Assembly: GCF_048595755.1 (NCBI RefSeq)
Contig: NZ_CP184360.1
Location: 3,038,001 to 3,102,000 of the forward strand
Origin: Luteococcus sp048595755
GTDB lineage: Bacteria; Actinomycetota; Actinomycetes; Propionibacteriales; Propionibacteriaceae
DNA: 64,000 nt
Reading direction: 5' to 3'
Shown here: piece by piece, positions 44,356 to 53,462 of the stretch
Layout of the letters: each line of letters begins with the position of its first letter
How positions within the stretch are numbered: the first letter of the stretch is position 1
Translations under genes and position numbers: made by a program
The notes under the pieces: model-generated
Told to the model about the DNA's origin: nothing
What the model saw: only the letters and a program-made list of their open reading frames with translations
The model's database searches: none

Positions 44356-45957
44356 ATGACCGATCGTCATGTTCCGCAGGAAACCACCCTTGGGCCGCTC
44401 CCCGAGGGCGCCCAGCCCACCGGCTCGACCCGCTCCAACGGCGCTCCCGCCGTGAGCGACCGCAATTCCCTGTCCGTGGGCCCCAACGGTCCCCTGCTGC
44501 TCCACGACGTGCACCTGGTGGAGACCTTGGCGCACTTCAACCGGACCAATGTGCCCGAGCGTCGCCCGCACGCCAAGGGCTCGGGTGCCTTCGGCGTCTT
44601 CGAGACCACTCACGACGTGAGCCAGTACACCCGCGCCGCACTCTTCCAGCCCGGGGTCAAGACCGAGATGCTGGCCCGCTTCAGCACCGTTGCCGGAGAG
44701 ATGGGCTCGCCCGACACCTGGCGCGACGTGCGCGGTTTCAGCCTGAAGTTCTACACCTCCGAGGGCAACTACGACCTGGTGGGCAACAACACCCCCATCT
44801 TCTTCGTGCGTGACCCGCAGAAGTTCTCGCACTTCATCGCCTCGCAGAAGCGCCTGCCCGGCAATGGGCTGCGTGACAACAACATGCAGTGGGACTTCTG
44901 GAGCCTCAATCCCGAAAGTGCCCACCAGGTGACCTACCTGATGGGTGATCGGGGTCTGCCCAAGACCTACCGCCACATGAACGGTTACGGATCGCACACC
45001 TACATGTGGATCAACGCGGCCGGCGAACGCTTCTGGGTGAAGTACCACTTCCACAGCCAGCAGGGCGTCGAGGGTCTCTCGGGTGAGCGCGCCACCGAGA
45101 TCGCCGGCGAGGATGCCGACTTCCACCGTCGCGACCTGTGGGATGCCATCGAGCGCGGCGACCACCCGCAGTGGAAGCTCTCGGTGCAGGTCATGCCCTA
45201 TGAGGAGGCCAAGACCTACCGCTTCAACCCCTTCGACCTCACCAAGGTGTGGCCGCACGCGGACTACCCGCTGATCCCGGTGGGCACCATGACCCTGAAC
45301 AAGAACCCGGACAACTTCTTCGCCCAGATCGAGCAGTCGGCGATGAGCCCGTCGAACCTGGTTCCCGGCATCGGCTTCAGCCCCGACAAGATGCTGCTGG
45401 GGCGCGTCTTCGCCTACCCGGATGCTGCCCGCGCCCGCATCGGCACCCACTTTGAGCAGCTGCCGGTCAACCAGCCCCGTGGCGTGGAGAACCACAACTT
45501 CTACGCCATCGACGGCCAGATGAATTACCTGCAGGGCAAGATGGCCGCCACCTACGCCCCCAACTCGATGGGACGTCCCTACTCCGACGAGGTGGGCCAG
45601 GTGGAGGACAGCTGGGAGTCCGACGGCGAGATGGTGCGCCAGGCCTACGAGTTGCGCGCCGACGATGACGACTTCGGCCAGGCCGGCACGCTGGTGCGCG
45701 AGGTCTGGGACGACGAGCAGCGCGCCCGCTTCGTCGACACCGTGGCCGGGCACCTGCTCGGCGGCGTGACCGGCGACGTGCTGCAGCGGGCCTTCGCCTA
45801 CTGGAAGGCCGTCGACGAGACCACCGGCGCCCAGATCCAGGCCAAGGTCGAGGCCGCCCAGGCGGAGAACCGCAACCCCGGAGGCGAGGCCGACAAGGCC
45901 AAGCAGGAAGCCGCACCGTCGCCCATCAAGGACGAGAAGACCAACGCGGCCCACTGA
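44356..45957 (+). CDS. katA: Monofunctional haem catalase
   Basis: A 533-residue catalase that converts hydrogen peroxide to water and oxygen. The distal site is RRPHAKGSGAFGVFE (catalytic His), the Asn is in FFVRDP/VGNNTP region and the haem-ligand Tyr in GRVFAYPDAARARIG. GAAAGGA lies about nine bases before ATG 44356. Transcribed alone from the promoter with paired palindromes and followed by a strong terminator, so it is probably oxidant-responsive. Confidence 0.96.
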   Translation: MTDRHVPQETTLGPLPEGAQPTGSTRSNGAPAVSDRNSLSVGPNGPLLLHDVHLVETLAHFNRTNVPERRPHAKGSGAFGVFETTHDVSQYTRAALFQPGVKTEMLARFSTVAGEMGSPDTWRDVRGFSLKFYTSEGNYDLVGNNTPIFFVRDPQKFSHFIASQKRLPGNGLRDNNMQWDFWSLNPESAHQVTYLMGDRGLPKTYRHMNGYGSHTYMWINAAGERFWVKYHFHSQQGVEGLSGERATEIAGEDADFHRRDLWDAIERGDHPQWKLSVQVMPYEEAKTYRFNPFDLTKVWPHADYPLIPVGTMTLNKNPDNFFAQIEQSAMSPSNLVPGIGFSPDKMLLGRVFAYPDAARARIGTHFEQLPVNQPRGVENHNFYAIDGQMNYLQGKMAATYAPNSMGRPYSDEVGQVEDSWESDGEMVRQAYELRADDDDFGQAGTLVREVWDDEQRARFVDTVAGHLLGGVTGDVLQRAFAYWKAVDETTGAQIQAKVEAAQAENRNPGGEADKAKQEAAPSPIKDEKTNAAH

Positions 45958-45972
45958 TCCACCACCGTCTCC

Positions 45973-46009
45973 AGCGGGGCCCGGCATCGTGACGATGTCG
46001 GGCCCCGCT
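45973..46009 (+). terminator. Terminator of the catalase gene
   Basis: A 17-base stem (AGCGGGGCCCGGCATCG with its complement, one G-T pair) and a TGA loop. Confidence 0.85.
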
Positions 46010-46032
46010 GCGTCATCTGCCACCTGGAGTCC

Positions 46033-46038
46033 TACGCT
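46033..46038 (+). promoter_or_regulatory. -10 element (TACGCT) of a leaderless promoter
   Basis: TACGCT, six bases, then GTG 46045 of the APC permease. Confidence 0.6.
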
Positions 46039-46044
46039 TTTCCA

Positions 46045-47994
46045 GTGAATACCGCGACGGGCACCAAGACCCGTTTCCTGCACTGGTTCCTGGCGCGCGA
46101 CGAGAGCGAGGCGGCCGGCCCCTACGAGGACCCGGACGAGGCGCTCAACCAGAGCCACGTGAAGCCCTGGTTCGCCGTGATGTGCCTGACCGGCGTGGAC
46201 TACTTCTCCACCCTGGGCTACCAGCCCGGCATCGCCGCGATCGCCGCCGGCAATCTGGCGCCCGTCGCCACCCTGGTGCTGGTGCTCATCACCCTGCTGG
46301 GTGCGCTGCCCATGTACCGCTGCGTCGCCAAGGAGAGCCCCAATGGCGACGGCTCCCTGTCGATGCTGGAACGGCTGCTGAGCTTTTGGCCCAGCAAAGT
46401 GCTGGTGCTCAGCCTGATCGGCTTCATCGCCACCGGCTTCATCTTCACCATGACGCTCTCGGCCGCCGACGCCACCGCGCACATGGTGGAGAATCCCCTG
46501 CTGAAGGATGCGCTGGAGGGACGCCAGGTGCTGGTCACCCTGATGCTGTTGAGCCTGCTGGCAGCGGTCTTCCTCAAGGGCTTCAGCGAGGCGATCGGCG
46601 TCGCGGTGCTGCTGGTGGCCTGCTACCTGGGGCTGTCGGTCGTGGTGATCGTGCGGGGCCTGATGGAGGTGGTCACCCACCCCAGCCTGCTGTCCACCTG
46701 GAGCACGGTCGCGGTGCAGGACCACGGCAACTGGCTGGGCGTCTTCGGGGCCGCCATGCTGGTCTTCCCGGCGCTGGCCTTGGGCCTGTCCGGCTTCGAG
46801 ACCGGCGTGCTGGTGATGCCCCAGGTGAAGGGTGATCCCAGCGACACCCGCGGCAACCCTGCCGGACGCATCCGCAACACCCGCAAGCTGCTGGCCACCG
46901 CCGCCGTGATGATGAGCGTGTTGCTGATCGGATCCTCGCTGGCCACCACCCTGCTCATCCCCGCGGCCGAATTCCAGCCAGGTGGTGAGGCGAATGGTCG
47001 TGCCCTGGCCTATGTGGCCCACGAATTCCTGGGTGAGGGCTTCGGCACCGCCTACGACGTCGCCACCATCGCCATCCTGTGGTTCGCCGGAGCCTCGGCC
47101 CTGGCCGGCCTGCTCAACGTGGTCCCCCGGTACCTGCCACGCTTCGGCATGGCCCCCGAATGGGCCCGCGCCGTGCGGCCCTTGGTGGTGGTGATCTGGG
47201 CCGTCGCCTCGCTGGTGACCATCATCTTCCGAGCCAGCGTCGACGGCCAGGCCGCCGCCTACGCCACCGGGGTGCTGGCCCTGATGACCTCCGCGGCCGT
47301 CGCCGTCGCCCTGACCGAGCTGCGCCGCAGACACTGGCTCAGCGGCGGCTACTTCAGCCTGATCAGCGCCATCTTCGTCTACACCTTCGTGCAGAACGTG
47401 CTGACCCAACCCGGCGGATTGTGGATCGCCCTGATGTTCGTGGCCGCGATCATGGTGGTCTCGCTGTGGTCCCGGGCCAGCCGTTCCACCGAGTTGCGCG
47501 CCCCGGCCGTCACCCTGGATGCCGACGCCGAACGCATGCTGCGCGAGGCGGTGCAGCAGGAACAACCGCTACGCTTCATCGCACACAAGCGCCACCGCGG
47601 GCACCTGGCGGAGTACGACGCCAAGGCGCTCGAGGTGCGGCTTGACAACCACATTCCGCGCACCGCCTCGGTGATCTTCCTGGAGGCCTCCATCGGCGAT
47701 GCCTCTGACTTCGAGGCGCCCGTCGAGGTCACGGCCGTGCGGGTGGGCCGTCATCGTGTGCTGCGCGCCAGCGGCACGGCGGTGCCCAATGTGTTGGCCG
47801 CGGTGCTGCTGGAGGTCAACCGACGAACCCCCGAACCTCCCCACTGCTACTTCGAGTGGTCGGAGCGCAGCCCGATGCAGAACATGACCCGCTTCCTGGT
47901 CTCCGGCGAGGGTGACACTCCCCCATTGGTGCACGAGATCCTGCGCAAGGTGGAGCCGGAGGAGCGCTGGCGGCCCCAGCTGCACGTCGGATGA
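46045..47994 (+). CDS. APC-superfamily permease with cytosolic C-terminal domain
   Basis: A 649-residue membrane protein with about 12 predicted helices between residues ~40 and 480. The early motif VMCLTGVDYFSTLGYQPGIA and ALGLSGFETGVLVMP are typical of the KUP-like/amino-acid APC branch. The last ~170 residues form a soluble domain (LRFIAHKRHRGHLAEYDAKA). Substrate is uncertain: potassium or an amino acid. Apparently leaderless, and isolated from katA by a terminator. Confidence 0.82.
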   Translation: MNTATGTKTRFLHWFLARDESEAAGPYEDPDEALNQSHVKPWFAVMCLTGVDYFSTLGYQPGIAAIAAGNLAPVATLVLVLITLLGALPMYRCVAKESPNGDGSLSMLERLLSFWPSKVLVLSLIGFIATGFIFTMTLSAADATAHMVENPLLKDALEGRQVLVTLMLLSLLAAVFLKGFSEAIGVAVLLVACYLGLSVVVIVRGLMEVVTHPSLLSTWSTVAVQDHGNWLGVFGAAMLVFPALALGLSGFETGVLVMPQVKGDPSDTRGNPAGRIRNTRKLLATAAVMMSVLLIGSSLATTLLIPAAEFQPGGEANGRALAYVAHEFLGEGFGTAYDVATIAILWFAGASALAGLLNVVPRYLPRFGMAPEWARAVRPLVVVIWAVASLVTIIFRASVDGQAAAYATGVLALMTSAAVAVALTELRRRHWLSGGYFSLISAIFVYTFVQNVLTQPGGLWIALMFVAAIMVVSLWSRASRSTELRAPAVTLDADAERMLREAVQQEQPLRFIAHKRHRGHLAEYDAKALEVRLDNHIPRTASVIFLEASIGDASDFEAPVEVTAVRVGRHRVLRASGTAVPNVLAAVLLEVNRRTPEPPHCYFEWSERSPMQNMTRFLVSGEGDTPPLVHEILRKVEPEERWRPQLHVG

Positions 47995-48006
47995 GCCGGG
48001 CGGGCC

Positions 48007-48999
48007 TCAGCCGGCCAGCACCTGGTCGATGCGTTCCAGCTCCTCCGGGGCGAAGTCCAATCGGTCCAGGGTCGCCAGGTTCTGCTCCAACTGGGCCAGC
48101 GAACTGGCACTGACCAGCGTTGAGGTGACCCGCTCGTCGCGCAGCACCCAGGCCAGTGCCATCTGCGCCAGACTCTGCCCGCGCTCGTGCGCGATCTCGT
48201 TGAGGGCCCGCACCGTCTCGAGGGTGCTCTGGTCGATCTGCTCGGCCAGGTGCGGGGTGCGCGCGGCACGGGAGTCGGCGGGGATGCCGTCGAGGTAGCG
48301 GTCGGTCAGGATTCCCTGGTGCAGCGCGCTGAAGGCGATGATGCCCATGCCCTGGTGCTCGCACTCGTCCACCAGGCCGTCCTCGACCCAGCGGTCCAGC
48401 ATCGAGTACTTGGGCTGGTGGATCAGCAGCGGGGTGCCCAGCTCGGTGGCGATCCGGTTGGCCTCGCGGGTCTGGTCCGGGCTGTAGGAGGAGATGCCGA
48501 CGTAGAGGGCCTTGCCGCTGCGCACCGCCTGGTCGAGCGCCATCATCGTCTCCTCCAACGGCGTGTCGGCGTCGAAACGATGGCTGTAGAAGATGTCGAC
48601 GTAGTCCAGCCCCATCCGGGTCAGCGACTGGTCGAGGCTGGACAGCAGGTACTTGCGACTGCCACCGCCCTGACCGTAGGGGCCGGGCCACATGTCGTAA
48701 CCGGCCTTGGTAGAGATGACCAGCTCGTCGCGGTAGGGCTTGAGGTCGTCGGCGAAGAGCCGACCGAAGTTCAGTTCCGCCTGGCCGTAGGGCGGGCCGT
48801 AGTTGTTGGCCAGGTCGATGTGGGTGATGCCCGCGTCGAAGGCGGTACGCACCACCGCGCGCTGCGTCTCACCGCTGGTCAGATCACCGAAGTTGTGCCA
48901 CAGGCCAAGGCTGAGAACCGGGAGTTTCAAACCCCACTTGCCACAGCGGCGGTAGGGCATGCGTTCATAGCGGTCGGGGGCAGCGAGGTATCCGGTCAT
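48007..48999 (-). CDS. Aldo/keto reductase (YghZ/MgrA type)
   Basis: A 330-residue NADPH-dependent reductase. Catalytic residues appear in HIDLANNYGPPYG (Asp, Tyr), STKAGYDMWPGPYG (Lys) and FYSHRFD (His). The YYGPPYG-type insertion is typical of E. coli YghZ, which reduces methylglyoxal and other aldehydes, and of Kv-beta-like proteins. ATG 48999 lies six bases after CACAAT, a possible leaderless promoter; the extension to 49254 crosses a tRNA-like sequence and is rejected. Confidence 0.88.
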   Translation of the reverse strand: MTGYLAAPDRYERMPYRRCGKWGLKLPVLSLGLWHNFGDLTSGETQRAVVRTAFDAGITHIDLANNYGPPYGQAELNFGRLFADDLKPYRDELVISTKAGYDMWPGPYGQGGGSRKYLLSSLDQSLTRMGLDYVDIFYSHRFDADTPLEETMMALDQAVRSGKALYVGISSYSPDQTREANRIATELGTPLLIHQPKYSMLDRWVEDGLVDECEHQGMGIIAFSALHQGILTDRYLDGIPADSRAARTPHLAEQIDQSTLETVRALNEIAHERGQSLAQMALAWVLRDERVTSTLVSASSLAQLEQNLATLDRLDFAPEELERIDQVLAG

Positions 49000-49115
49000 G
49001 ACGCCATTGTGCCCCCGAAAAATCGGTTGCACGCCGCGGGGACGGAGCCGCATCCTTGTCAGGTCGCCCCGGCAGGCAGCGCAACCGGACATCCCGGAAG
49101 CTCGCGTCCTGCACA

Positions 49116-49182
49116 TCGCCGTCGGCGACAGGCTGAAACCGATCAGCTCTGGCATCCGGGGGTTCGAGTCCCCCACCGCGAC
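49116..49182 (+). other. tRNA-like remnant
   Basis: A perfect T-arm GGGGG-TTCGAGT-CCCCC (49158-49174) is followed by ACCGCGA, which pairs in six of seven positions with TCGCCGT at 49116-49122. Only 35 bases lie between the two, too few for both D and anticodon arms, and no anticodon loop can be drawn. It is therefore a decayed or truncated tRNA gene, not a working one. Confidence 0.45.
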
Positions 49183-49274
49183 GCACCGCCCGGGACAGCC
49201 CCGGCCAAGGCCTTGTGGCGGCCCTGCTCCCACCAGCAGGGCCCGCCCCGCCACGGTCGCGGCCCGGGCGGTGC
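49183..49274. repeat. Nested inverted repeat between divergent genes
   Basis: GCACCGCCCGGG (49183-49194) pairs perfectly with CCCGGGCGGTGC (49263-49274). Inside, GTGGCG pairs with CGCCAC and GCCCTGCT (49221-49228) with AGCAGGGC (49235-49242). The rest of the 344-base gap between the reductase and SPFH genes holds no open frame I can support. Confidence 0.6.
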
Positions 49275-49343
49275 CTCCCCGAAGCGATGACCGGTTGCAG
49301 CATCCATTCCATTGACAGCAACCCTTGAAGGGGGTCGAAGACC

Positions 49344-50036
49344 ATGAAGAGAAGGCTCAGGCACGTCATCGTCGAAAGCCGTGAGGCGGTGCTCAGCTAC
49401 CGTCACGGACGGCTCGAACAGGCCTTCGGCCCGGGCCGGCACCGCATCGTCCGGGGACGGGACCTGGTCAGTGTCGACACCGGTGTGCAGGTGCTGACGC
49501 TCAAGACGCAGGAGGTTCCCTGCGCCGACGACATCGCGGTGAAGGTGACATTGGCGCTGCGTTGGCGAATCATCGACCCCGTCGCCTGGCATGAGGTCTC
49601 TGCCGCTCCCCTCGACCTGGTCTACCTGGCCGCCCAAGTGGCCCTGCGTGACGAACTGGCGCGGCACCAGGCCGAGCAGCTGTCCTCGACGCTCCGCACC
49701 GATCCCGAGGTCCTGGCCCGCCTGAGCGAAGCCTTGTCCCCGGTGGCTGCCCAGGTTGGCATCACCATCGAGCAGCTGGTGGTGAAGGACCTGCGCCTTC
49801 CGTCCGAACTGCGGGAGGCCGTCGCAGCGACCGTCTTGGCGCGACACCGCGGTCAGGCGAAGCTCGAGGAGGCCCGGGCCGAGACGGCCGCGCTGCGTTC
49901 ACTGGCCAATGCCGCCAAGCTGCTGGAGGCCAACCCTGCCTTGGCGCGCCTGCGGATGGTGGAGGCGGCCCACTACGGGTCGACGCTGGTCGTGGGTGAC
50001 CTCGATGCCAGGCATGCCACCCCGATGACCCGGTGA
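49344..50036 (+). CDS. SPFH/band-7 domain protein without a membrane anchor
   Basis: A 230-residue band-7 protein: VIVESREAVLSYRHGRLEQA and GVQVLTLKTQEVPCADDIAV match the slipin/stomatin beginning, and the C-terminal helix is coiled coil (RGQAKLEEARAETAALRSLA). The hydrophobic N-terminal hairpin of slipins is absent, so it may be soluble or bind membrane through partners. GAAGGGGG precedes ATG 49344. Function unknown; family members scaffold membrane microdomains. Confidence 0.75.
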   Translation: MKRRLRHVIVESREAVLSYRHGRLEQAFGPGRHRIVRGRDLVSVDTGVQVLTLKTQEVPCADDIAVKVTLALRWRIIDPVAWHEVSAAPLDLVYLAAQVALRDELARHQAEQLSSTLRTDPEVLARLSEALSPVAAQVGITIEQLVVKDLRLPSELREAVAATVLARHRGQAKLEEARAETAALRSLANAAKLLEANPALARLRMVEAAHYGSTLVVGDLDARHATPMTR

Positions 50037-50097
50037 CTGTTCCGCTGGTGGCTGGTCTGCAGGTGGCTCGTCTGCTGGGGCTTGGGCCGTGGGTGAG

Positions 50098-50889
50098 TCA
50101 GTCGCGCTGGGCGCGCAGCACCGGCACCTGCTCGCGGACCTTGCCCACCAGGTCCAGGTCGAGCTCGGCGAGGAGCAACTCCTCGTCGGGCCCGGCCTCG
50201 GCCACCACCTCACCAAGCGGCCCCGCGACCAGCGACCGGCCGACCCCGAAGCTCAACTTGGCCTCGGGATCGAAGGCCTGGTCGCAGCCCAGCACATAGG
50301 CCTGCGCGTCCATCGCACGGGCTCGCACCAGCAGATTCCACTGTTCGGCCTTGCGCGGACCGTCTGCCCAGGCGGTGGGCAGCACGACCAGTTCGCATCC
50401 TTCCCGCCCCAAGTGGGTGAATTGATCCGCGAAGCGCACGTCGTAACAGGTCGCCAGCCCGATCCGGGTGCTGAGCGCCTCGGTGTGCACGTAGGGCTCA
50501 CCGGGTTCGGTGTGGTCGGACTCCTTGGTGGAATAGGCGTCGAACAGGTGCACCTTGTCGTAGTGGCTCTGGACCGCCGCCCCATCGGTGACCACGACAC
50601 GGTTGCGTACCCGCCCGTCCTCGGACGGGACGAAGATCCCCACCGCCAGCAGCACGTCGTGCTCGCGCGCGATGCGGGGAAGTTCGGCCACCCAGCGCTC
50701 GGCCCATCGTTCGGCTGCGCTGCGCGGATTGGCACCGAAACGCACCATCGTCGCCTCGGGGAAGACCACGATCTTGGCGCCCTGCTCGGCGGCTCGAGCC
50801 GTCCACGTGCTCACCTGCGACAGGTTCTGCTCGGGGTCATCGGTGGCGCGGATCTGGGCCAGCGCCACACGTACCTGATTGCCGTCCAT
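50098..50889 (-). CDS. Carbon-nitrogen hydrolase (nitrilase superfamily)
   Basis: A 263-residue nitrilase-fold amidase with a complete Glu-Lys-Cys triad: VVFPEATM, YDKVHLFDAY and GLATCYDVRF. The pattern YDKVHLFD fits the Nit1/Nit2 branch, where deaminated glutathione or omega-amides are substrates; this is inferred. ATG 50889 lies six bases after TAGGCT. It converges with the SPFH gene. Confidence 0.87.
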   Translation of the reverse strand: MDGNQVRVALAQIRATDDPEQNLSQVSTWTARAAEQGAKIVVFPEATMVRFGANPRSAAERWAERWVAELPRIAREHDVLLAVGIFVPSEDGRVRNRVVVTDGAAVQSHYDKVHLFDAYSTKESDHTEPGEPYVHTEALSTRIGLATCYDVRFADQFTHLGREGCELVVLPTAWADGPRKAEQWNLLVRARAMDAQAYVLGCDQAFDPEAKLSFGVGRSLVAGPLGEVVAEAGPDEELLLAELDLDLVGKVREQVPVLRAQRD

Positions 50890-50895
50890 GCCTGC

Positions 50896-50901
50896 AGCCT
50901 A
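50896..50901 (-). promoter_or_regulatory. -10 element (TAGGCT) of a leaderless promoter
   Basis: Minus-strand TAGGCT, six bases, then ATG 50889 of the nitrilase gene. Confidence 0.65.
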
Positions 50902-50986
50902 GCCAGCCGGGACCGCACCACCACTTCCTCGTGGGTGGGCGTAGACTCGATCCGGCCATCGACGATCGTCAATATCAGGAGCACGT

Positions 50987-52780
50987 GTGCGCAGCCTCAT
51001 CCGCATCCTCACCACCGTCAAGGAATTGCGTTGGTACTACTGGGGCATCATCATCTGCTCGCTGTTGACCGCCGGCACCGCCCTGCTGACCCCCTTCATC
51101 ATCAAGGAGGCCACCGACGAGGTGGTTGCCAGCCTGCAGGGTCGCGGCGGCGGTCTGTCCGTGGTGATCTGGCTCGCGGTGGCCCTGTTGCTGGCCGATC
51201 TGGCCAACACGATCATCAGCAATGTCGGCGGATATCTGGGTGACGTGATGGCGGCGCGGCTGCGCACCCGGCTGAGCCAGCTCTACTTCCACAAACTGCT
51301 GACACTCCCCCAGCGCTACTACGACACCGCCTTGACGGGCACCGTGATCAGTCGCCTGAACCGATCGATCACCGAGACGACCCAGTTCCTGCAGAGCGCC
51401 AGCAACAACTTCTTCCCGATGCTGCTCACCCTGGTGGCCTCGCTGGCCATCACGGCCTGGTACTCGCCGTGGATCTCGCTGATGCTGCTGGTGGTCTTCC
51501 CCACCTACATGTGGCTGACCACCCTCACCAGCAAGAAGTGGCAGAAGCTGGAAGGCGAGAAGAACACCCACGTCGACATCGCCGGTGGCCGCTTCGCCGA
51601 GGTGATCGGGCAGATCCGCGTGGTGAAGTCCTTCGTGCAGGAGAAGCGTGAGCTGGCCAGCTTCAGCCGTCACTTCGACGCGACGGTGGGCTTGACCCGC
51701 ACCCAGTCGCGCTACTGGCACTCGATGGACGCCGCCCGCCGCGGTGCCATGAACCTCATCTTCTTCGGCATCCATGCCTTGATCTTCGTGCGAACCATCC
51801 AAGGTGTCTTCACCGTGGGTGTGATGGTGCTGCTGATCCAGCTGGTGAACCTGGCGAAGCAGCCGGCCACCATGATGAGCTACTTGGTCGACACCGCACA
51901 GCGCGCCATCGCGGGCAGCAAGGACTACTTCGAGGTGATGGCCGAGGCCCAAGAGCGCGAGGGCCTGGCGGATCCGGTGGTGGGCGCCCGCAAGCAGTTG
52001 GCGCCCGGACAGCCGATGATCGAGTTCCGGGAGGCGACCTTCGGCTACGAGGACGGCGACAACGTGGTGCGCGGCGTCAGCTTCGACATCGCGCAGGGTG
52101 AGCGGGTGGCCTTCGTCGGCGAGTCCGGCGGAGGCAAGACGACGCTGGTCAGTCTGCTGCTCGGGCTCTACCAGCTGCGCTCGGGACAGGTGAGGGTGGC
52201 CGGTCACGACATCACCGAGACCCCCGCCGAGCTGCTGCGCGGCAGCGTGGGCGTCGTCTTCCAGGACGCCAGCCTGTTCAGCGGCACGGTGCGCGAGAAC
52301 ATCGCCTACGCCAACCCCGATGCCACCGACGAACAGATCGAACGCGCCGCCCGCGAGGCCAATGCCCACGACTTCATCATGGGTTTCGAGCACGGCTACG
52401 ACACGCTGATCGGTGAGCGCGGCCTCAAGCTCTCGGGCGGACAGAAGCAGCGCATCGCCGTCGCCCGCGCCATGCTCAAGGACGCCCCGATCCTGGTGCT
52501 CGACGAGGCCACCAGCGCCCTGGACTCCAAGAGCGAACGCCTGGTGCAGCAAGGGCTCGACCGGCTGATGCAGGGACGCACCAGCGTCATCATTGCGCAC
52601 CGCCTGTCGACCATTGCCAGCGTCGACCGGATCGTCACGCTGCGCGACGGGAAGGTGGACGAGATCGGCACGCCCGAGGAGCTGGCCCAGACCGGCGGCA
52701 TCTACGCCGAGCTGCTGGCCCTGCAGTCGGGCAGCAAGCGTGACCGCAAGAAGCTCAAGGACTTCGACATCACGGCCTGA
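50987..52780 (+). CDS. ABC exporter, fused permease-ATPase
   Basis: A 597-residue half-transporter. Six membrane helices occupy residues ~18-300. The ATPase domain has Walker A GESGGGKTT, Q-loop VGVVFQDASLFSG, signature LSGGQKQR, Walker B ILVLDEATSALD and IIAHRLST. It works as a dimer exporting lipids, peptides or drugs; the substrate is unknown. No partner half-transporter is adjacent, so a homodimer is likely. CAGGAG precedes GTG 50987. Confidence 0.92.
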   Translation: MRSLIRILTTVKELRWYYWGIIICSLLTAGTALLTPFIIKEATDEVVASLQGRGGGLSVVIWLAVALLLADLANTIISNVGGYLGDVMAARLRTRLSQLYFHKLLTLPQRYYDTALTGTVISRLNRSITETTQFLQSASNNFFPMLLTLVASLAITAWYSPWISLMLLVVFPTYMWLTTLTSKKWQKLEGEKNTHVDIAGGRFAEVIGQIRVVKSFVQEKRELASFSRHFDATVGLTRTQSRYWHSMDAARRGAMNLIFFGIHALIFVRTIQGVFTVGVMVLLIQLVNLAKQPATMMSYLVDTAQRAIAGSKDYFEVMAEAQEREGLADPVVGARKQLAPGQPMIEFREATFGYEDGDNVVRGVSFDIAQGERVAFVGESGGGKTTLVSLLLGLYQLRSGQVRVAGHDITETPAELLRGSVGVVFQDASLFSGTVRENIAYANPDATDEQIERAAREANAHDFIMGFEHGYDTLIGERGLKLSGGQKQRIAVARAMLKDAPILVLDEATSALDSKSERLVQQGLDRLMQGRTSVIIAHRLSTIASVDRIVTLRDGKVDEIGTPEELAQTGGIYAELLALQSGSKRDRKKLKDFDITA

Positions 52781-52812
52781 ACCTGCGGCATTTCGCCGGA
52801 CCCTGCGGCATC

Positions 52813-52855
52813 CCGCTTGGCAAGCCGGCCCGGCGCCGCGCCGCTGGCCAGCGGG
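52813..52855. terminator. Possible terminator between ABC exporter and DUF3052 gene
   Basis: CCCGCTTGGC pairs with GCCAGCGGG with one bulge, and CCGCTGGCCAGCGG (52841-52854) is a perfect palindrome. Located in a convergent 81-base gap. Confidence 0.4.
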
Positions 52856-52861
52856 AGAGGG

Positions 52862-53296
52862 CTACTTCTTGCCGCCCTTGGGACGCACGATCTTGTGCCC
52901 CTGCCAGTCGGGAGCCAGGTTGGCCGGCGCGGTCAGGGCAAGCCCAGCGGTCTGGGCCCCCTCGGCCAGCTCGGTCGGGTCGATGTAGCCGTCGCGGCCG
53001 ACCTTGGGGGTCATCAACCAGATGACCCCCTTCGTGCCCAGGTCGGTCAGCGCGTCCACGAGGCCGTCGACGACGTCACCGTCGTCCTCGCGCCACCACA
53101 GCAGCACCATGTCGACCGCTTCCAAGGCGTCCTCGACGAGATCGGCATCGATGGCGTCCATCACGTCGTTGCGCAGGTCTTCGTCGACATCGGTGTCCCA
53201 GCCGATCTCCTGCACGGCCATGCCCTCTGTGACGCCCATCTGCGCGATGCGCTTGGCCGTGTCGTCCTTCTGCCCCGGCTGTGCCGCGGTTACCAC
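52862..53296 (-). CDS. DUF3052 family protein
   Basis: A 144-residue acidic protein (RIAQMGVTEGMAVQEIGWDT, LVDALTDLGTKGVIWLMTPK) of actinobacterial DUF3052, commonly found beside aceE. The fold is probably alpha/beta. Function unknown. GTG 53296; no clear ribosome-binding site. It follows aceE on the same strand, with a terminator between. Confidence 0.87.
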   Translation of the reverse strand: MVTAAQPGQKDDTAKRIAQMGVTEGMAVQEIGWDTDVDEDLRNDVMDAIDADLVEDALEAVDMVLLWWREDDGDVVDGLVDALTDLGTKGVIWLMTPKVGRDGYIDPTELAEGAQTAGLALTAPANLAPDWQGHKIVRPKGGKK

Positions 53297-53403
53297 CGTC
53301 AGTTCCCACTTTCCTGGTTGGCCGGGTCTCTCCCGGCAGTCCTACGTGGTCCAAGCCTGCCAGATCAGCGGCCACAGGTGGTAGTGGGAGTCCCTCACGA
53401 CGG

Positions 53404-53438
53404 CGATGCCCGCCCCGGAGAGTCCGGGGCGGGCATCG
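53404..53438 (-). terminator. Terminator of aceE
   Basis: A perfect 16-base stem (CGATGCCCGCCCCGGA with its complement) and a GAG loop, 25 bases after the aceE stop. Confidence 0.85.
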
Positions 53439-53462
53439 TTGGTGCTTCGGCGGTTGGGCGAC

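Noticed and set aside
44140..47565. A 1,141-codon minus-strand open frame covering katA and the APC gene
   Set aside because: It is the antisense of two well-supported genes; high GC leaves long open shadow frames. It is His/Gly/Val-rich with no domain.
49116..49182. A functional tRNA gene
   Set aside because: Only 35 bases lie between the acceptor and T-arm halves, so no anticodon arm can form.
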